Source: Natribaculum breve
GTDB lineage: Archaea; Halobacteriota; Halobacteria; Halobacteriales; Natrialbaceae
Direction: 5' to 3'
DNA: 64,000 nucleotides
Assembly: GCF_023008585.1 (NCBI RefSeq)
Contig: NZ_CP095390.1
Coordinates: 1,364,001 to 1,428,000 of the forward strand
The notes below the pieces were generated by a model. That model had not been told where the DNA came from. It saw only the letters and a list, made by a program, of their open reading frames with translations, and searched no databases. Position 1 is the first letter of the stretch, and each line of letters starts with the position of its first letter. A program made the position numbers and the translations under genes. Of this stretch, positions 36,001-44,101 are shown in pieces.

Positions 36001-36651
36001 GAGATGGTCGAGTTGCTCGAGGCGGACATGGAGGCGCTGGAGCCGGTGAACATGCTCGCGATCGACGAGTACGACGACGTCCGCGCCGACCTCGAGGAAC
36101 TCGAGGGCGGCAAAGAGACGTTAGTCGAGGAAGCGGAGGGCATTCGCGAGCGCATCGAGCAGTACGAGGCCCAGAAAAAACAGACGTTCATGGACGCCTA
36201 CGAGGCGATCAACGGGCACTTCCAGGAGATCTTCGAGAAGCTCTCGGAGGGGACGGGGACGTTGCACCTCGAGAACGAGGACGATCCGTTCGACGGCGGG
36301 CTGACGATGAAAGCCCAGCCGGGCGACAAACCGATCCAGCGACTCGACGCGATGTCCGGCGGCGAGAAGTCCCTGACCGCGCTGGCTTTCATCTTCGCCA
36401 TCCAGCGTCACAACCCGGCACCGTTCTACGCCCTAGACGAGGTCGACGCCTTCCTCGACGCGGTCAACGCCGAGCGCGTCGGAAAGATGGTCGACGAACT
36501 GGCTGGCGACGCCCAGTTCGTCGTCGTCTCGCACCGCTCTGCGATGCTCGACCGCTCGGAGCGGGCGATCGGCGTGACGATGCAACAGGACAACGTCTCG
36601 GCCGTGACGGGAATCGACCTGAGCAGCGAGGAGGTGCCGGCGGATGACTGA
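33079..36651 (+). CDS. smc: Chromosome segregation/condensation ATPase SMC
   Basis: 1190 residues, full length. Head N: Walker A GPNGSGKSN (31-39). Coiled coil about 165-510; hinge about 515-665 (FGRAVTTILNSGIDGVHGAV, with KSGAMTGGSRKG at its end); return coiled coil about 680-1000; head C with ABC signature MSGGEKSLTALA and Walker B APFYALDEVDAFLD. It organises chromosomes as a dimer closed by the kleisin ScpA. ATG start supported by GGAGGA five bases upstream. The 3' end overlaps scpA by eight bases. Confidence 0.97.
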   Translation: MHIKALVLDDFKSFGRKTRIPFYEDFTVVTGPNGSGKSNIIDAVLFALGLARTRGIRAEKLTDLIYNPGHEDGAETSGPNEAVVEVVLDNADRTLERSQVVNAAGSDDVGDVDEIRIRRRVKETEDNYYSYYYLNDRSVNLSDIQDLLAQAGVTPEGYNVVMQGDVTEIINMTPHARRGIIDEIAGVAEFDAKKEDAFEELEVVEDRIEEATLRIEEKRERLAQLEDERRTAMRYRRLRREKEEYEGYLKASELEEKRDELERVDGRVDRLEGELADLQRVLDERQGKVVRLQEDLEDLNAEIERKGEDEQLRIKSEIEEVKGDISRLEDRIETAEAQIEEAESKRREAFVQIDRKQEQVDDLADEMRELKLEKASVKAEIQQREGTLEELHEEIDAVDTEYDEVKADLAARKEELEEAKTAKNDLQREQDRLLDEARRRSNAIDEKEATIEEKRTQVPELEDERADLERERQKAEANRENIAEVVEDLKREKRRLQDDLDDVDEKLQAKQAEYAELEANAGESGDSSFGRAVTTILNSGIDGVHGAVAQLGSVSGEYAVACETAAGGRLANVVVDDDVIGQQCIEYLKSRNAGRATFLPITKMSERRLPSAPSDPGVVGFAYDLVEFDPQYAGVFSYVLGDTLVVEDIETARAYMGDYRMVTLDGDLVEKSGAMTGGSRKGSRYSFTQSGKGQLERVAEQITDLQDQRDSLKSDIRDVETRLDDARDRKTAAADEVRSIEAEIEKLEEKRKRVETEIETLEGDLEDLERERESVDERMTEISTKIEAKGDEIEEIEAAIDDLERELADSKIPELTAEIEEIEAEIDEREEKIDDLDGRLNELELEKQYAEDAIEDLHEEIETAQNRKAEYEERIDDCEEAIAAKREVLEEKRAAVEDLEEELTELKAERTDLKEELSAARTERDQQQDRVNATESKLESARERAENLEWEIDALEDEVGEYDPEEVPDHDTVVEMVELLEADMEALEPVNMLAIDEYDDVRADLEELEGGKETLVEEAEGIRERIEQYEAQKKQTFMDAYEAINGHFQEIFEKLSEGTGTLHLENEDDPFDGGLTMKAQPGDKPIQRLDAMSGGEKSLTALAFIFAIQRHNPAPFYALDEVDAFLDAVNAERVGKMVDELAGDAQFVVVSHRSAMLDRSERAIGVTMQQDNVSAVTGIDLSSEEVPADD

Positions 36652-37573
36652 CGGTGGCGACGACGTCCCCCTGAACATCGTCGGCCACGAGGACAGGGAG
36701 CCGCCGGGCGAGGACGGAACGACGCTCGAGTTCGTCGACGACGAGCGAGCCGACGAATCGGACGACGAGGACGACGAGGACGACGAGGTCGAACCCGTCG
36801 AACTCCTCGTCCAGCTCGCGAAAGACGGCGAGATCGACCCCTGGGACATCGACGTCGTCCGGGTCACGGACAAGTTCCTCGAGGCGTTAGACGAGGCCGA
36901 CCTGCGCACCTCGGGGCGGGCGCTGTTCTACGCGAGCGTCCTCCTGCGGATGAAAAGCGACGAGCTGTTCGCCGCCGACGAGCCCGACGAGGAGGAGCTG
37001 CTGCCGTGGGAAGCGCCCTTTGCCGACGACGCAGACGAGAGCGACGTCGACCCCGGCTTCGATCCCGTCGAGAACCTCGAGGCCGAGATGGAACGCCGCC
37101 TCGAGCGCAAACACGCCCGCGGGAAGCCGGAGACGCTCGACGAACTGGTGAGAGAGCTTCGCGACGCGGAGCGTGGAACGTGGTGGAAGGAGTCGCGCAG
37201 CTACGACACGAGCGACTCACCGAGCGGATTCGACCGGGGCGTCCAGGAGCTGAGTTACCACTCCGGCGACGACTTCCGCGTCGACGACGAGCCGACCGCC
37301 GACGACGTCACCCACACGGCCCACGAGGAGGACATCGAGGCCATCATCGACGACGTCGAGGCGGAACTCGAGGCTCACTACGAGGAGGGACGTGACGAGG
37401 TGCTGTACGCCGAGATCGATCAGGTCGGCGGCTCGCGCGTGATGACGTATCTCGCGTTGCTCTTTCTCGCCCACCGGGGCCGGGTCCGCCTCGAGCAGGA
37501 CGACCTGTTCGGCGACCTCTGGATTCAGGCGGTGACGGTGGACGCAGAGCCCAGCGAGGCGATCGCGGACTAA
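36644..37573 (+). CDS. scpA: Segregation and condensation protein A (kleisin)
   Basis: 309 residues. An acidic N-terminal 45 residues, then the ScpA core EPVELLVQLAKDGEIDPWDI and DVVRVTDKFLEALDEADLR (about 46-85), and the RMKSDELF helix that contacts the SMC neck. The central region is acidic and variable. The C-terminal winged helix (FLAHRGRVRLEQDDLFGDLW) binds the cap side of the SMC head. Overlaps the smc stop, so the two are translated together. ScpB is not in the window. Confidence 0.92.
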   Translation: MTDGGDDVPLNIVGHEDREPPGEDGTTLEFVDDERADESDDEDDEDDEVEPVELLVQLAKDGEIDPWDIDVVRVTDKFLEALDEADLRTSGRALFYASVLLRMKSDELFAADEPDEEELLPWEAPFADDADESDVDPGFDPVENLEAEMERRLERKHARGKPETLDELVRELRDAERGTWWKESRSYDTSDSPSGFDRGVQELSYHSGDDFRVDDEPTADDVTHTAHEEDIEAIIDDVEAELEAHYEEGRDEVLYAEIDQVGGSRVMTYLALLFLAHRGRVRLEQDDLFGDLWIQAVTVDAEPSEAIAD

Positions 37574-37590
37574 TTCGGACGGCGTTTCGA

Positions 37591-37624
37591 TCGTCCCGGC
37601 GTGTCAATCGTCCCGGCGTGTCAA
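37591..37624. repeat. 17-bp tandem duplication between scpA and the next gene
   Basis: TCGTCCCGGCGTGTCAA occurs twice back to back, followed by a third partial TCGTCC. The second copy contains the stop codon of the leftward DUF7344-like gene, so the duplication lies in the convergent 3' ends. Probably replication slippage. Confidence 0.85.
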
Positions 37625-38028
37625 TCGTCCTCGAGGAGGTACGGCTCTTCGGGCGGCTTGCTGTAGAGAAACGACAGGAGCGATCGCTCCGGTGTCGCCG
37701 TCGCGTCCGTAGCCGGGTACACCTGTTCGACGAACGGCTGCACCTCGCCGAACCCCGCCGCCGTCACGACGTCGCCGCTCCGGGCGTCGTAGTCGACGAC
37801 GTCGTGGTCGGCGAGACGAGGCAGGTGGTCGTGAACCAGCGAGACGGCGACCTCCGTGCGGTCGTCTTCGCTCACCGCTCTCGGGTGGGCGTCTTGCTCT
37901 CTGGCGGCGATGTGGCGCGACAGCGTCTCGACGTTCCCGTAGTCGCTCTCGAGAAAGTGCGAGAGGAGTAACCGACGACGTGGGTTCGCCAGGAGCGTAA
38001 ACACGGCGTCCAGGTCTGGCCTCGTCAT
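37621..38028 (-). CDS. Winged-helix protein, DUF7344-like
   Basis: 135 residues. LDAVFTLLANPRRRLLLSHFLE at the start is the classic haloarchaeal ArsR/DUF7344 winged-helix opening; a later HDHLPRLADHDVVDYDARSGDVV forms the recognition helix and wing. Small DNA-binding proteins of this type are regulators, but the target is unknown. Convergent with scpA. Confidence 0.8.
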   Translation of the reverse strand: MTRPDLDAVFTLLANPRRRLLLSHFLESDYGNVETLSRHIAAREQDAHPRAVSEDDRTEVAVSLVHDHLPRLADHDVVDYDARSGDVVTAAGFGEVQPFVEQVYPATDATATPERSLLSFLYSKPPEEPYLLEDD

Positions 38029-38275
38029 AGACAGTACTTACTCGGGACCGGATACAATCTTCACGCCAAAGATAGTAGGTATGCTGGAGCGAGTGACTGT
38101 CAGCGCGACGCGAGTCCGGCTCGGTCGGCCGGTTCGTCGATCGGCCGAGATCGGCGCACGGTGGACGCGTATCGAGGCTGCCGTCGACGTGCCGATCTCC
38201 AGATACGTCAGAGTGCGATACACTCAGGACGAGTTCGCCGCTTCCTGTGTCACGTGGTACCAAGGGCTACGAGAG

Positions 38276-38284
38276 TTCAAATAT
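38276..38284 (+). promoter_or_regulatory. TATA box of the second MATE gene
   Basis: TTCAAATAT centred about 28 nt upstream of the MATE ATG. The 279-nt region between the winged-helix gene and this MATE gene contains no other feature I can support. Confidence 0.55.
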
Positions 38285-38307
38285 CCGGAGCGCTATTTCG
38301 ATTCGTA

Positions 38308-39747
38308 ATGGATGCCGAACCAGAAGCGAGCGGCAGCGACCTCACGGACGGGGAACTCGTCCGGCCGATGTTTCGGCTGGCGTGGCCGCTCGTCGTGATC
38401 CAGCTGTTGCAGGTCGCCTACAACGTCGGCGACACGTTCTGGCTCGGTGCGCTCTCGCCCGACGCCGTCGGCGCGTTGAGCCTCGCGTTTCCGCTCATCT
38501 TCCTTTTGATCTCTGTCGGTGGCGGTTTCACTGCGGCAGGAGCGATCCTGATCGCCCAGCACACCGGCGCGGACAGCGACGAAAGCGGGGTGATCGCCGG
38601 CCAGACGCTCTCGTTCATCACGCTCGTCGCGACGGCTCTCGGCGTGCTCGGCTACGCCGTCACCGGGAGGATGCTCGACCTCTTGCCCGCCGATCCCGAG
38701 ACGCAGGCGACGATCGTGCCGCTCGCCGCCGACTACATGCGCGTGTTCTTCCTCGGTATGCCCGCGCTGTTTGGCTTCTTCGTCTTCGTCTCGCTCATGC
38801 GTGGCTACGGGAGCACTCGCGCGCCGATGCGCGTGATGGCCATCAGCGTCGTGCTCAACCTCGCGCTTGACCCCTTGCTGATCTTCGGCGTCGGCCCGTT
38901 CCCCCGCCTCGAGATCCAGGGTGCCGCCGTCGCCACCGTCTTCTCGAGGCTGGTCGCGACGGCCATCGGCTTTTACGTGTTGTTCTACACGGACGCCGGC
39001 CCCGCCGTCGACCGGAGTGCGCTCGTCCCGCGCCTCGAGTACGTCCGCGAGATCACGCGACTGGGCGTGCCGACCGCGCTCGAGCAGTCGATGAGTTCGC
39101 TGGCGATGATCACGATGACGGCGATGGTCTCGACGTTCCCGCCGACGGTCGTGGCGGCCTACGGCCTGGGAAACCGGCTCATCTCGCTTGCGTTCCTCCC
39201 GGCGATGGGGATGGGACAGGCGACGGATACGATCGTCGGGCAGAACCTCGGCGCGGGAAAACCCGAGCGCGCGGAGCGAGCGACGTGGCTCGCCGCGGGC
39301 ACAATCGCGGCGATCATGCTCGTGGCGGGGACGATCGCCTTCCTCTTCCCGGAACCGATCGTCGGCGTCTTCGTGACCGCCGACGCAGACGGCGTCGCGG
39401 AGACTATCGCCTACGGGAGCACGTACCTGCAGGTCGTCGCCACGATGTTCGTGTTCATGGGCGTCCTGCAGGTGATCCTCGGCGCGTTCCGCGGTGCCGG
39501 AAACACGAAGACGGCGCTTTCGTTTTCGGTCGTTACGCTCTGGATCGCCCGCGTTCCCGTCACCTACTACCTCGTCTTCACCGCCGGCTGGGGGACGATC
39601 GGCATTTGGATCGGAATGGTCGTCGGCGACGTCGTGGGGGCGCTCGCCGCGATCGCGTGGTTCACCCGTGGCACGTGGAAGAGTGCGATCGTCGACGAGG
39701 TCGATACCGACGACGTCGAATCGACGGTCACGACGACCGACGACTGA
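38308..39747 (+). CDS. MATE family efflux transporter (second copy)
   Basis: 479 residues with twelve membrane segments. Opens MFRLAWPLVVIQLLQVAYNV and carries the two repeat loop motifs (MRGYGSTRAPM and FRGAGNTKTAL). Related to, but distinct from, the other MATE gene in the window. Exports cationic drugs or metabolites with Na+ or H+. Start at MDAEPEAS fixed by the TATA spacing. Convergent with the HD-nucleotidase, with only six bases between them. Confidence 0.9.
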   Translation: MDAEPEASGSDLTDGELVRPMFRLAWPLVVIQLLQVAYNVGDTFWLGALSPDAVGALSLAFPLIFLLISVGGGFTAAGAILIAQHTGADSDESGVIAGQTLSFITLVATALGVLGYAVTGRMLDLLPADPETQATIVPLAADYMRVFFLGMPALFGFFVFVSLMRGYGSTRAPMRVMAISVVLNLALDPLLIFGVGPFPRLEIQGAAVATVFSRLVATAIGFYVLFYTDAGPAVDRSALVPRLEYVREITRLGVPTALEQSMSSLAMITMTAMVSTFPPTVVAAYGLGNRLISLAFLPAMGMGQATDTIVGQNLGAGKPERAERATWLAAGTIAAIMLVAGTIAFLFPEPIVGVFVTADADGVAETIAYGSTYLQVVATMFVFMGVLQVILGAFRGAGNTKTALSFSVVTLWIARVPVTYYLVFTAGWGTIGIWIGMVVGDVVGALAAIAWFTRGTWKSAIVDEVDTDDVESTVTTTDD

Positions 39748-39753
39748 TCGGCG

Positions 39754-40362
39754 TCACTCCGCTGTTCGCTCGCGGTCGCGTTTGGCGTCCTCGTATCGTT
39801 CTCGCGTGCGTTCGAACAGTTCTCGGCCGACGTCGGTCCGGATCCGGGGTTCGGCCGTCGCGAAGAACTCGTCGAGGTCGTCGTACGCCTCGAAGTGGTC
39901 GTCGGCGTCCGGGTCGTACCGCTGCTCGCGTTCGTACTGGAGCGCCTGCAGACACATGTCGACGAGGTCTGCGTCCTTGACGAACTGCGCCTCCGGCGTC
40001 TCCCGGGCCTCGTACTCCTCCCAGAGGGCCCGGAGCTCGCCGTCGTCGAACGGTTCGAGCAGCGTCGCGATCGCCGCACGCTCCGCTCGCTCCTTCTCGT
40101 CGGGGTCGACCGTCTCGGCGTTCGGATCGGCACGCGTCGCGTAGTCGCCGGTCTCGGCCTCCGCGAGGTCGTGGAGGACGGCCATGCGGAGCGCGCGATC
40201 GGCGTCGACGCCGGCGCGGTCGGCGTAGAACAGACAGAGTAGACTCACGCCCCAGGAGTGGTCTGCGACCGACTCCGGGTCCTCGATCCCGCGGAGTTGC
40301 CAGCCCGTCCGCGTCTCGTCTTTGAGCGCGAGACAGCGACGCAGCGTCTCGAGGTCGTCCAC
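39754..40362 (-). CDS. HD-domain nucleotidase (YfbR/HDDC2-like)
   Basis: 202 residues. HD-site residues: H35 (VADHSWGV), H64-D65 (VLHDLAEAETGD) with adjacent Glu, and Asp in FVKDADLVDM. The VADHSW and HDLAEA combination is that of 5'-deoxynucleotidases (YfbR, HDDC2), which remove phosphate from dNMPs. Lies seven bases after a phosphoribosyltransferase gene on the same strand, so the pair may handle nucleobase and nucleotide salvage. Confidence 0.85.
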   Translation of the reverse strand: MDDLETLRRCLALKDETRTGWQLRGIEDPESVADHSWGVSLLCLFYADRAGVDADRALRMAVLHDLAEAETGDYATRADPNAETVDPDEKERAERAAIATLLEPFDDGELRALWEEYEARETPEAQFVKDADLVDMCLQALQYEREQRYDPDADDHFEAYDDLDEFFATAEPRIRTDVGRELFERTRERYEDAKRDRERTAE

Positions 40363-40369
40363 GGTCCCG

Positions 40370-41065
40370 TTACTCCGCCAGTGTCCACGTGCCGGGCCGT
40401 GGCTGGGCTACGACGCCGCGACGTTCCATCTCGGTCAGCACCTCCAACAGCCGGTTGGGCTGGGCGATCTCCATCTCGATACGCTTTACGTCGTGGTACT
40501 CGTTGAGGTAGTGGCGCACGTCGTCTTCCGTGAACGTCTCCTGGTCCGCTCGCTCCATGACCCCCGAGACGAGGTCGATCATGTCCTCGATGAAGTTCCA
40601 CGGATAGACGATCCAGGCCCACTCCTCGAGTCGTTCGCCGACGTAGTCAGGATCGAACCCGCTGGTCTGGAGCAACTGGAGGGTCGCGGTGCGGACTTCG
40701 CCCGCATCGCGGTCGGTGACGTACTCGTAGGCGCGCTCGATCGAACCGCCGGTGTCGGCGATGTCGTCGACGATCAGTACGTCCTTGCCCGCGACGCTTC
40801 CCTCGGGCATCGGATAGCGAACCGACGGCTCGCCGCTCTTCTGGGCGGTGCCGACGTAGTGTTCCATCTTCAGGCTCGTCAGGTCGTCCAGTCCGAGGAA
40901 GTCACAGAGACACCGACCCGCGAACCACCCCCCGCGTGCGAGTGCGACGATGACGTCGGGTTCGAACTCGTCGCGACGAACGTCGTCGCTGACGTCCCGA
41001 CAGAGACTGTAGATGTACTCCCAGTTAGTGATCGTACAGTTGAAGTCGTCCGGTAGTTCGGACAT
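40370..41065 (-). CDS. Purine phosphoribosyltransferase family protein
   Basis: 231 residues. PRPP-binding motif VLIVDDIADTGGS (96-108) and VALARGGWFAGR (40-51) of type I phosphoribosyltransferases, like archaeal guanine/xanthine (Gpt-like) enzymes. The C-terminal 80 residues add a helical, HTH-like region (LLEVLTEMERRGVVAQPRPG), longer than in simple PRTases. Makes a nucleotide from base and PRPP. First gene of the pair with the HD nucleotidase. Substrate specificity not certain. Confidence 0.85.
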   Translation of the reverse strand: MSELPDDFNCTITNWEYIYSLCRDVSDDVRRDEFEPDVIVALARGGWFAGRCLCDFLGLDDLTSLKMEHYVGTAQKSGEPSVRYPMPEGSVAGKDVLIVDDIADTGGSIERAYEYVTDRDAGEVRTATLQLLQTSGFDPDYVGERLEEWAWIVYPWNFIEDMIDLVSGVMERADQETFTEDDVRHYLNEYHDVKRIEMEIAQPNRLLEVLTEMERRGVVAQPRPGTWTLAE

Positions 41066-41231
41066 TGCTGGTGTCCACCATTCGAGTGCGAGGGGTGCGG
41101 TCCCCTTAAGTGGGATGAAAGCGCTCTCGAGCGTGCGACGCCGTCCAGAATCGCCGTCACACGGACTACTGTCCGTCAGTTCCAGTGCAACCGCGACCGC
41201 CCTGTGGTTGCGATCGGTCCAGCAGACCGCA

Positions 41232-41471
41232 TCACTCCTCGAGCACCCGCGCGAGTGCGACGTACGCCAGCCCGACCGCGAAACTCAGGACGGCGGCCAT
41301 GACGACGATGATCGCGGCGATTCCCGATCCGAAGAACAGCCGCGCGATCGCGAAGATCGCCACGGCGATCACCGGTGACGCGCCGAATCCGACGAAGATG
41401 CCCCCGACGAACCACGTCCTGCCGGCCGTGCGCTCGATTTCGTCGCTCGAGAGGTCGTTCGCGGGAGACAC
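41232..41471 (-). CDS. Uncharacterised small membrane protein
   Basis: 79 residues from a GTG start (VSPANDLSSDEIERTAG). Two membrane helices: about 19-43 (TWFVGGIFVGFGASPVIAV) and 46-70 (FGSGIAAIIVVMAAVLSFAV). Ends LARVLEE. Not recognised. Leftward from a region shared with the thiC promoter. Confidence 0.6.
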   Translation of the reverse strand: MSPANDLSSDEIERTAGRTWFVGGIFVGFGASPVIAVAIFAIARLFFGSGIAAIIVVMAAVLSFAVGLAYVALARVLEE

Positions 41472-41528
41472 AGTTCGACGTTGGACCGGGTAGATAAATC
41501 GGTTGCCGTCTCCGCGTCGCATCACGCG

Positions 41529-41538
41529 TTTTTATTAT
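41529..41538 (+). promoter_or_regulatory. TATA box of thiC
   Basis: TTTTTATTAT centred about 28 nt before the thiC ATG. This leaves almost no 5' leader, so a TPP riboswitch does not fit between promoter and gene. Confidence 0.65.
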
Positions 41539-41561
41539 CTAGTGATATGATCGAGTAATCG

Positions 41562-42989
41562 ATGGCGAAAACTCAGCTACAGGCCGCCCGCGAGGGGACG
41601 ATCACGGCCGAGATGGAACGCGTCGCCGAGCGAGAAAACCGCGATCCGGCGTTCGTCCGCGAGCAGGTCGCGGGCGGACGGGCGGTGATCCCGTCGAATC
41701 ACGCCCACGAGACGCTCGATCCGATGATCATCGGCCGCGAGTTCGCGACGAAAGTCAACGCCAACATCGGCAACAGCGAGACGACGAGCGACCTCGAGAC
41801 GGAACTCGAAAAGCTCCACACCGCCGTCCACTACGGCGCGGACACGGTGATGGATCTCGGCACCGGCAGCGACCTTGATCGCATCCGCGAGGCCCACCTC
41901 GAGCACTCGCCGGTCCCGATCGGGACGGTGCCGCTGTACGAGGCGGTCAAGCGGGCGGGGAGCCCCGAAGACCTCACGCCGGAACTGTTGCTCGAGGTCG
42001 TCGAGAAGCAGGCCAGACAGGGCGTCGACTACATGACGATCCACGCCGGCATCCTGCTCGAGCACCTGCCGCTGACCGAGGGGCGAAAGACGGGAATCGT
42101 CTCTCGGGGCGGGTCGATGATGGCGAAGTGGATGGAAGCCCACGGCGAGCAGAACCCGCTGTTCCAGACGTTCGAGGATATCTGCGAGATATTCGCCGAA
42201 CACGACGTCACGTTCAGTCTCGGGGACAGCCTCCGGCCCGGCTGTCTCGCCGACGCCTGCGACGAGGCCCAGTACGCGGAGCTGGACGCGCTGGGCGAAC
42301 TCACGCGAGTCGCCCGGGACCACGGCGTCCAGGTCATGGTCGAGGGACCGGGTCACGTCCCGATGGATCGGATCGCAGAGAACGTCGAACGCCAGCAGGA
42401 AGTCTGTGACGGCGCGCCGTTCTACGTGCTCGGCCCGCTCGTGACCGACATCGCACCGGGCTACGACCACGTCACGAGCGCCATCGGTGCGGCCATCGCG
42501 GCCCGGGAGGGTGCGGCGATGCTCTGTTACGTCACGCCGAAAGAACACCTCGGACTCCCCGAGAAAGAAGACGTCCGCGACGGCCTCGCGGCCTACCGGA
42601 TCGCCGCCCACGCCGGCGACGTTGCCAACGGCCTGCCGGGTGCGCGCGACTGGGACGACGCCCTCTCGGAGGCGCGCTACGCCTTCGACTGGACCGTGCA
42701 GTTCCGCCTCGCGCTCGACCCCGAGCGCGCCCGGGCGTACCACGACCAGACGCTCCCCGGCGACAACTACAAAGACGCCCGCTTTTGCTCGATGTGCGGT
42801 GTCGACTTCTGCTCGATGCGGATCGACCAGGACGCGCGAGCCGAGGGCGACCTGCGCGAACTCGAGGCCGAAACCGACCTCGAGAACTCCCCCGCCGCCG
42901 AGGTGAACCGGCCGCCCGTCGGAACGCACGATCCCGACCGGGCCTCCCACGACGCCGACGACCCGAGCGAACTCGTCGGCGACGACTGA
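41562..42989 (+). CDS. thiC: Phosphomethylpyrimidine synthase ThiC
   Basis: 475 residues. A radical-SAM enzyme that turns aminoimidazole ribotide into HMP-phosphate for thiamine. Substrate-site segments [44 protein letters not shown] and [11 protein letters not shown] are all present. The C-terminal [4Fe-4S] motif is [12 protein letters not shown] (CxxCx4C). An acidic tail of 50 residues follows. No ThiN-type fusion. Leaderless. phzF lies 66 nt downstream on the same strand but is probably independent. Confidence 0.96.
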   Translation: MAKTQLQAAREGTITAEMERVAERENRDPAFVREQVAGGRAVIPSNHAHETLDPMIIGREFATKVNANIGNSETTSDLETELEKLHTAVHYGADTVMDLGTGSDLDRIREAHLEHSPVPIGTVPLYEAVKRAGSPEDLTPELLLEVVEKQARQGVDYMTIHAGILLEHLPLTEGRKTGIVSRGGSMMAKWMEAHGEQNPLFQTFEDICEIFAEHDVTFSLGDSLRPGCLADACDEAQYAELDALGELTRVARDHGVQVMVEGPGHVPMDRIAENVERQQEVCDGAPFYVLGPLVTDIAPGYDHVTSAIGAAIAAREGAAMLCYVTPKEHLGLPEKEDVRDGLAAYRIAAHAGDVANGLPGARDWDDALSEARYAFDWTVQFRLALDPERARAYHDQTLPGDNYKDARFCSMCGVDFCSMRIDQDARAEGDLRELEAETDLENSPAAEVNRPPVGTHDPDRASHDADDPSELVGDD

Positions 42990-43055
42990 CCGAACTGGTG
43001 CGGTCGACCGCGCGCTGGCGGTGGATTGATACCACGCCCGGACGACGGCGACGGT

Positions 43056-44012
43056 ATGGAAACCAGACGCGTGTTGCAGGTCGACGCGTTCACGGACGAG
43101 CCGCTCTCGGGGAATCCCGCCGGCGTCGTCCCCGACGCCGACGGCCTCTCCGACGACCAGATGCAGGCGATCGCCCGCGAACTGGCCCTGAGCGAAACTG
43201 CGTTCCTGCGCTCGAGTGAGGTGGCAGACCGTCGAATTCGGTACTTCACGCCCACCCAGGAGGTCGACCTCTGTGGCCACGCGACGATCGGCTCGTTCGC
43301 CCACCTCTACGACGACGGCGTCCTCGCGGCCGGCAGTTCGACGCTCGAGACGAACGTCGGCGTCCTGGAGATCGAACTCGAGGACGACGGGACGGTCTGG
43401 ATGACCCAGGATCGACCGACGATCCGCGAGGTCGACCTCGCGTACGACCGGGTTGCCGACGCACTCGGCGTCGAGCAGGCGGCGCTCGAGGGCGTCGGTA
43501 TCGACCTCCCGCTTGCGGTCTCCTCGACCGGCCTGCCGTTTCTGATGGTGCCGATCACGTACCTGTCGGACGTCGGGAACGCGACGCCCGACATGGCTGC
43601 CGTCGAGTCGCTGTCCGAAGCGGTCGACGCGGTCGGCGTCTACCTGTTCACGTTCGACGCGCTCGAACCCGACTCGACTCTACACGGGCGGGCGTTCGTC
43701 CCCGCGGCGGGCGTCCCGGAAGATCCCGTCACGGGGACGGCCAGCGGCGCGGTCGGCGCGTACCTCGACCGGTTCGGGGCGTTCGCGGAGTCCGGGACGG
43801 CCCGCCAGGACGACTCCACCCAGATCGGGGTGGGAGACGACGGATCGTTCCCCGACGAGTTGCGACTCGAGCAGGGCCACTACGTCGACCGCCCTGGAAC
43901 CGTGTTCGTCCGCGTCGGCGACGACGTCCGCGTCGGCGGCCGCGGCGTCACCGCACTCGACGGTACGCTCGTCGTCCCGGCCGACGACGAGGACGACATT
44001 CTCGAGGCCTGA
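43056..44012 (+). CDS. PhzF family isomerase/epimerase-like protein
   Basis: 318 residues, two similar halves. N half: LQVDAFTDEPLSGNPAGVV (7-25) and ELALSETAFL with the catalytic Glu; GHATIGS (about 77-83). C half: GVPEDPVTGTASGAVGAYL. Relatives isomerise or are of unknown substrate, and true phenazine synthesis is not implied. Start at METRRV: the first Met before the fold. The TGA stop is the first three bases of TGATACCGAT, the left end of a palindromic repeat. Confidence 0.88.
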   Translation: METRRVLQVDAFTDEPLSGNPAGVVPDADGLSDDQMQAIARELALSETAFLRSSEVADRRIRYFTPTQEVDLCGHATIGSFAHLYDDGVLAAGSSTLETNVGVLEIELEDDGTVWMTQDRPTIREVDLAYDRVADALGVEQAALEGVGIDLPLAVSSTGLPFLMVPITYLSDVGNATPDMAAVESLSEAVDAVGVYLFTFDALEPDSTLHGRAFVPAAGVPEDPVTGTASGAVGAYLDRFGAFAESGTARQDDSTQIGVGDDGSFPDELRLEQGHYVDRPGTVFVRVGDDVRVGGRGVTALDGTLVVPADDEDDILEA

Positions 44013-44015
44013 TAC

Positions 44016-44090
44016 CGATGTCTGCGACGGTCTCCCGGGGACGACCGCAAGACGGTACACGGTTGTCCCGGAGCTGACTCGCAGCCATCG
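44016..44090. repeat. 75-bp palindromic element, family B, copy 1
   Basis: Arms 44016-44039 and 44067-44090 are inverted repeats (16 of 24), both beginning CGATG and sharing CTGCGA and CCGGG. The right arm, reversed, matches the left arm of the element at 55070 in 22 of 24 positions, so the two are one family. It directly follows the phzF stop codon. Likely mobile-element remnant or 3'-end structure. Confidence 0.7.
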
Positions 44091-44101
44091 TCGTGAGCCG
44101 C

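Noticed and set aside
38081..38308. 75-codon frame before the second MATE gene
   Set aside because: Arg/Val-rich composition typical of random frames; it overlaps the TATA box of the MATE gene.
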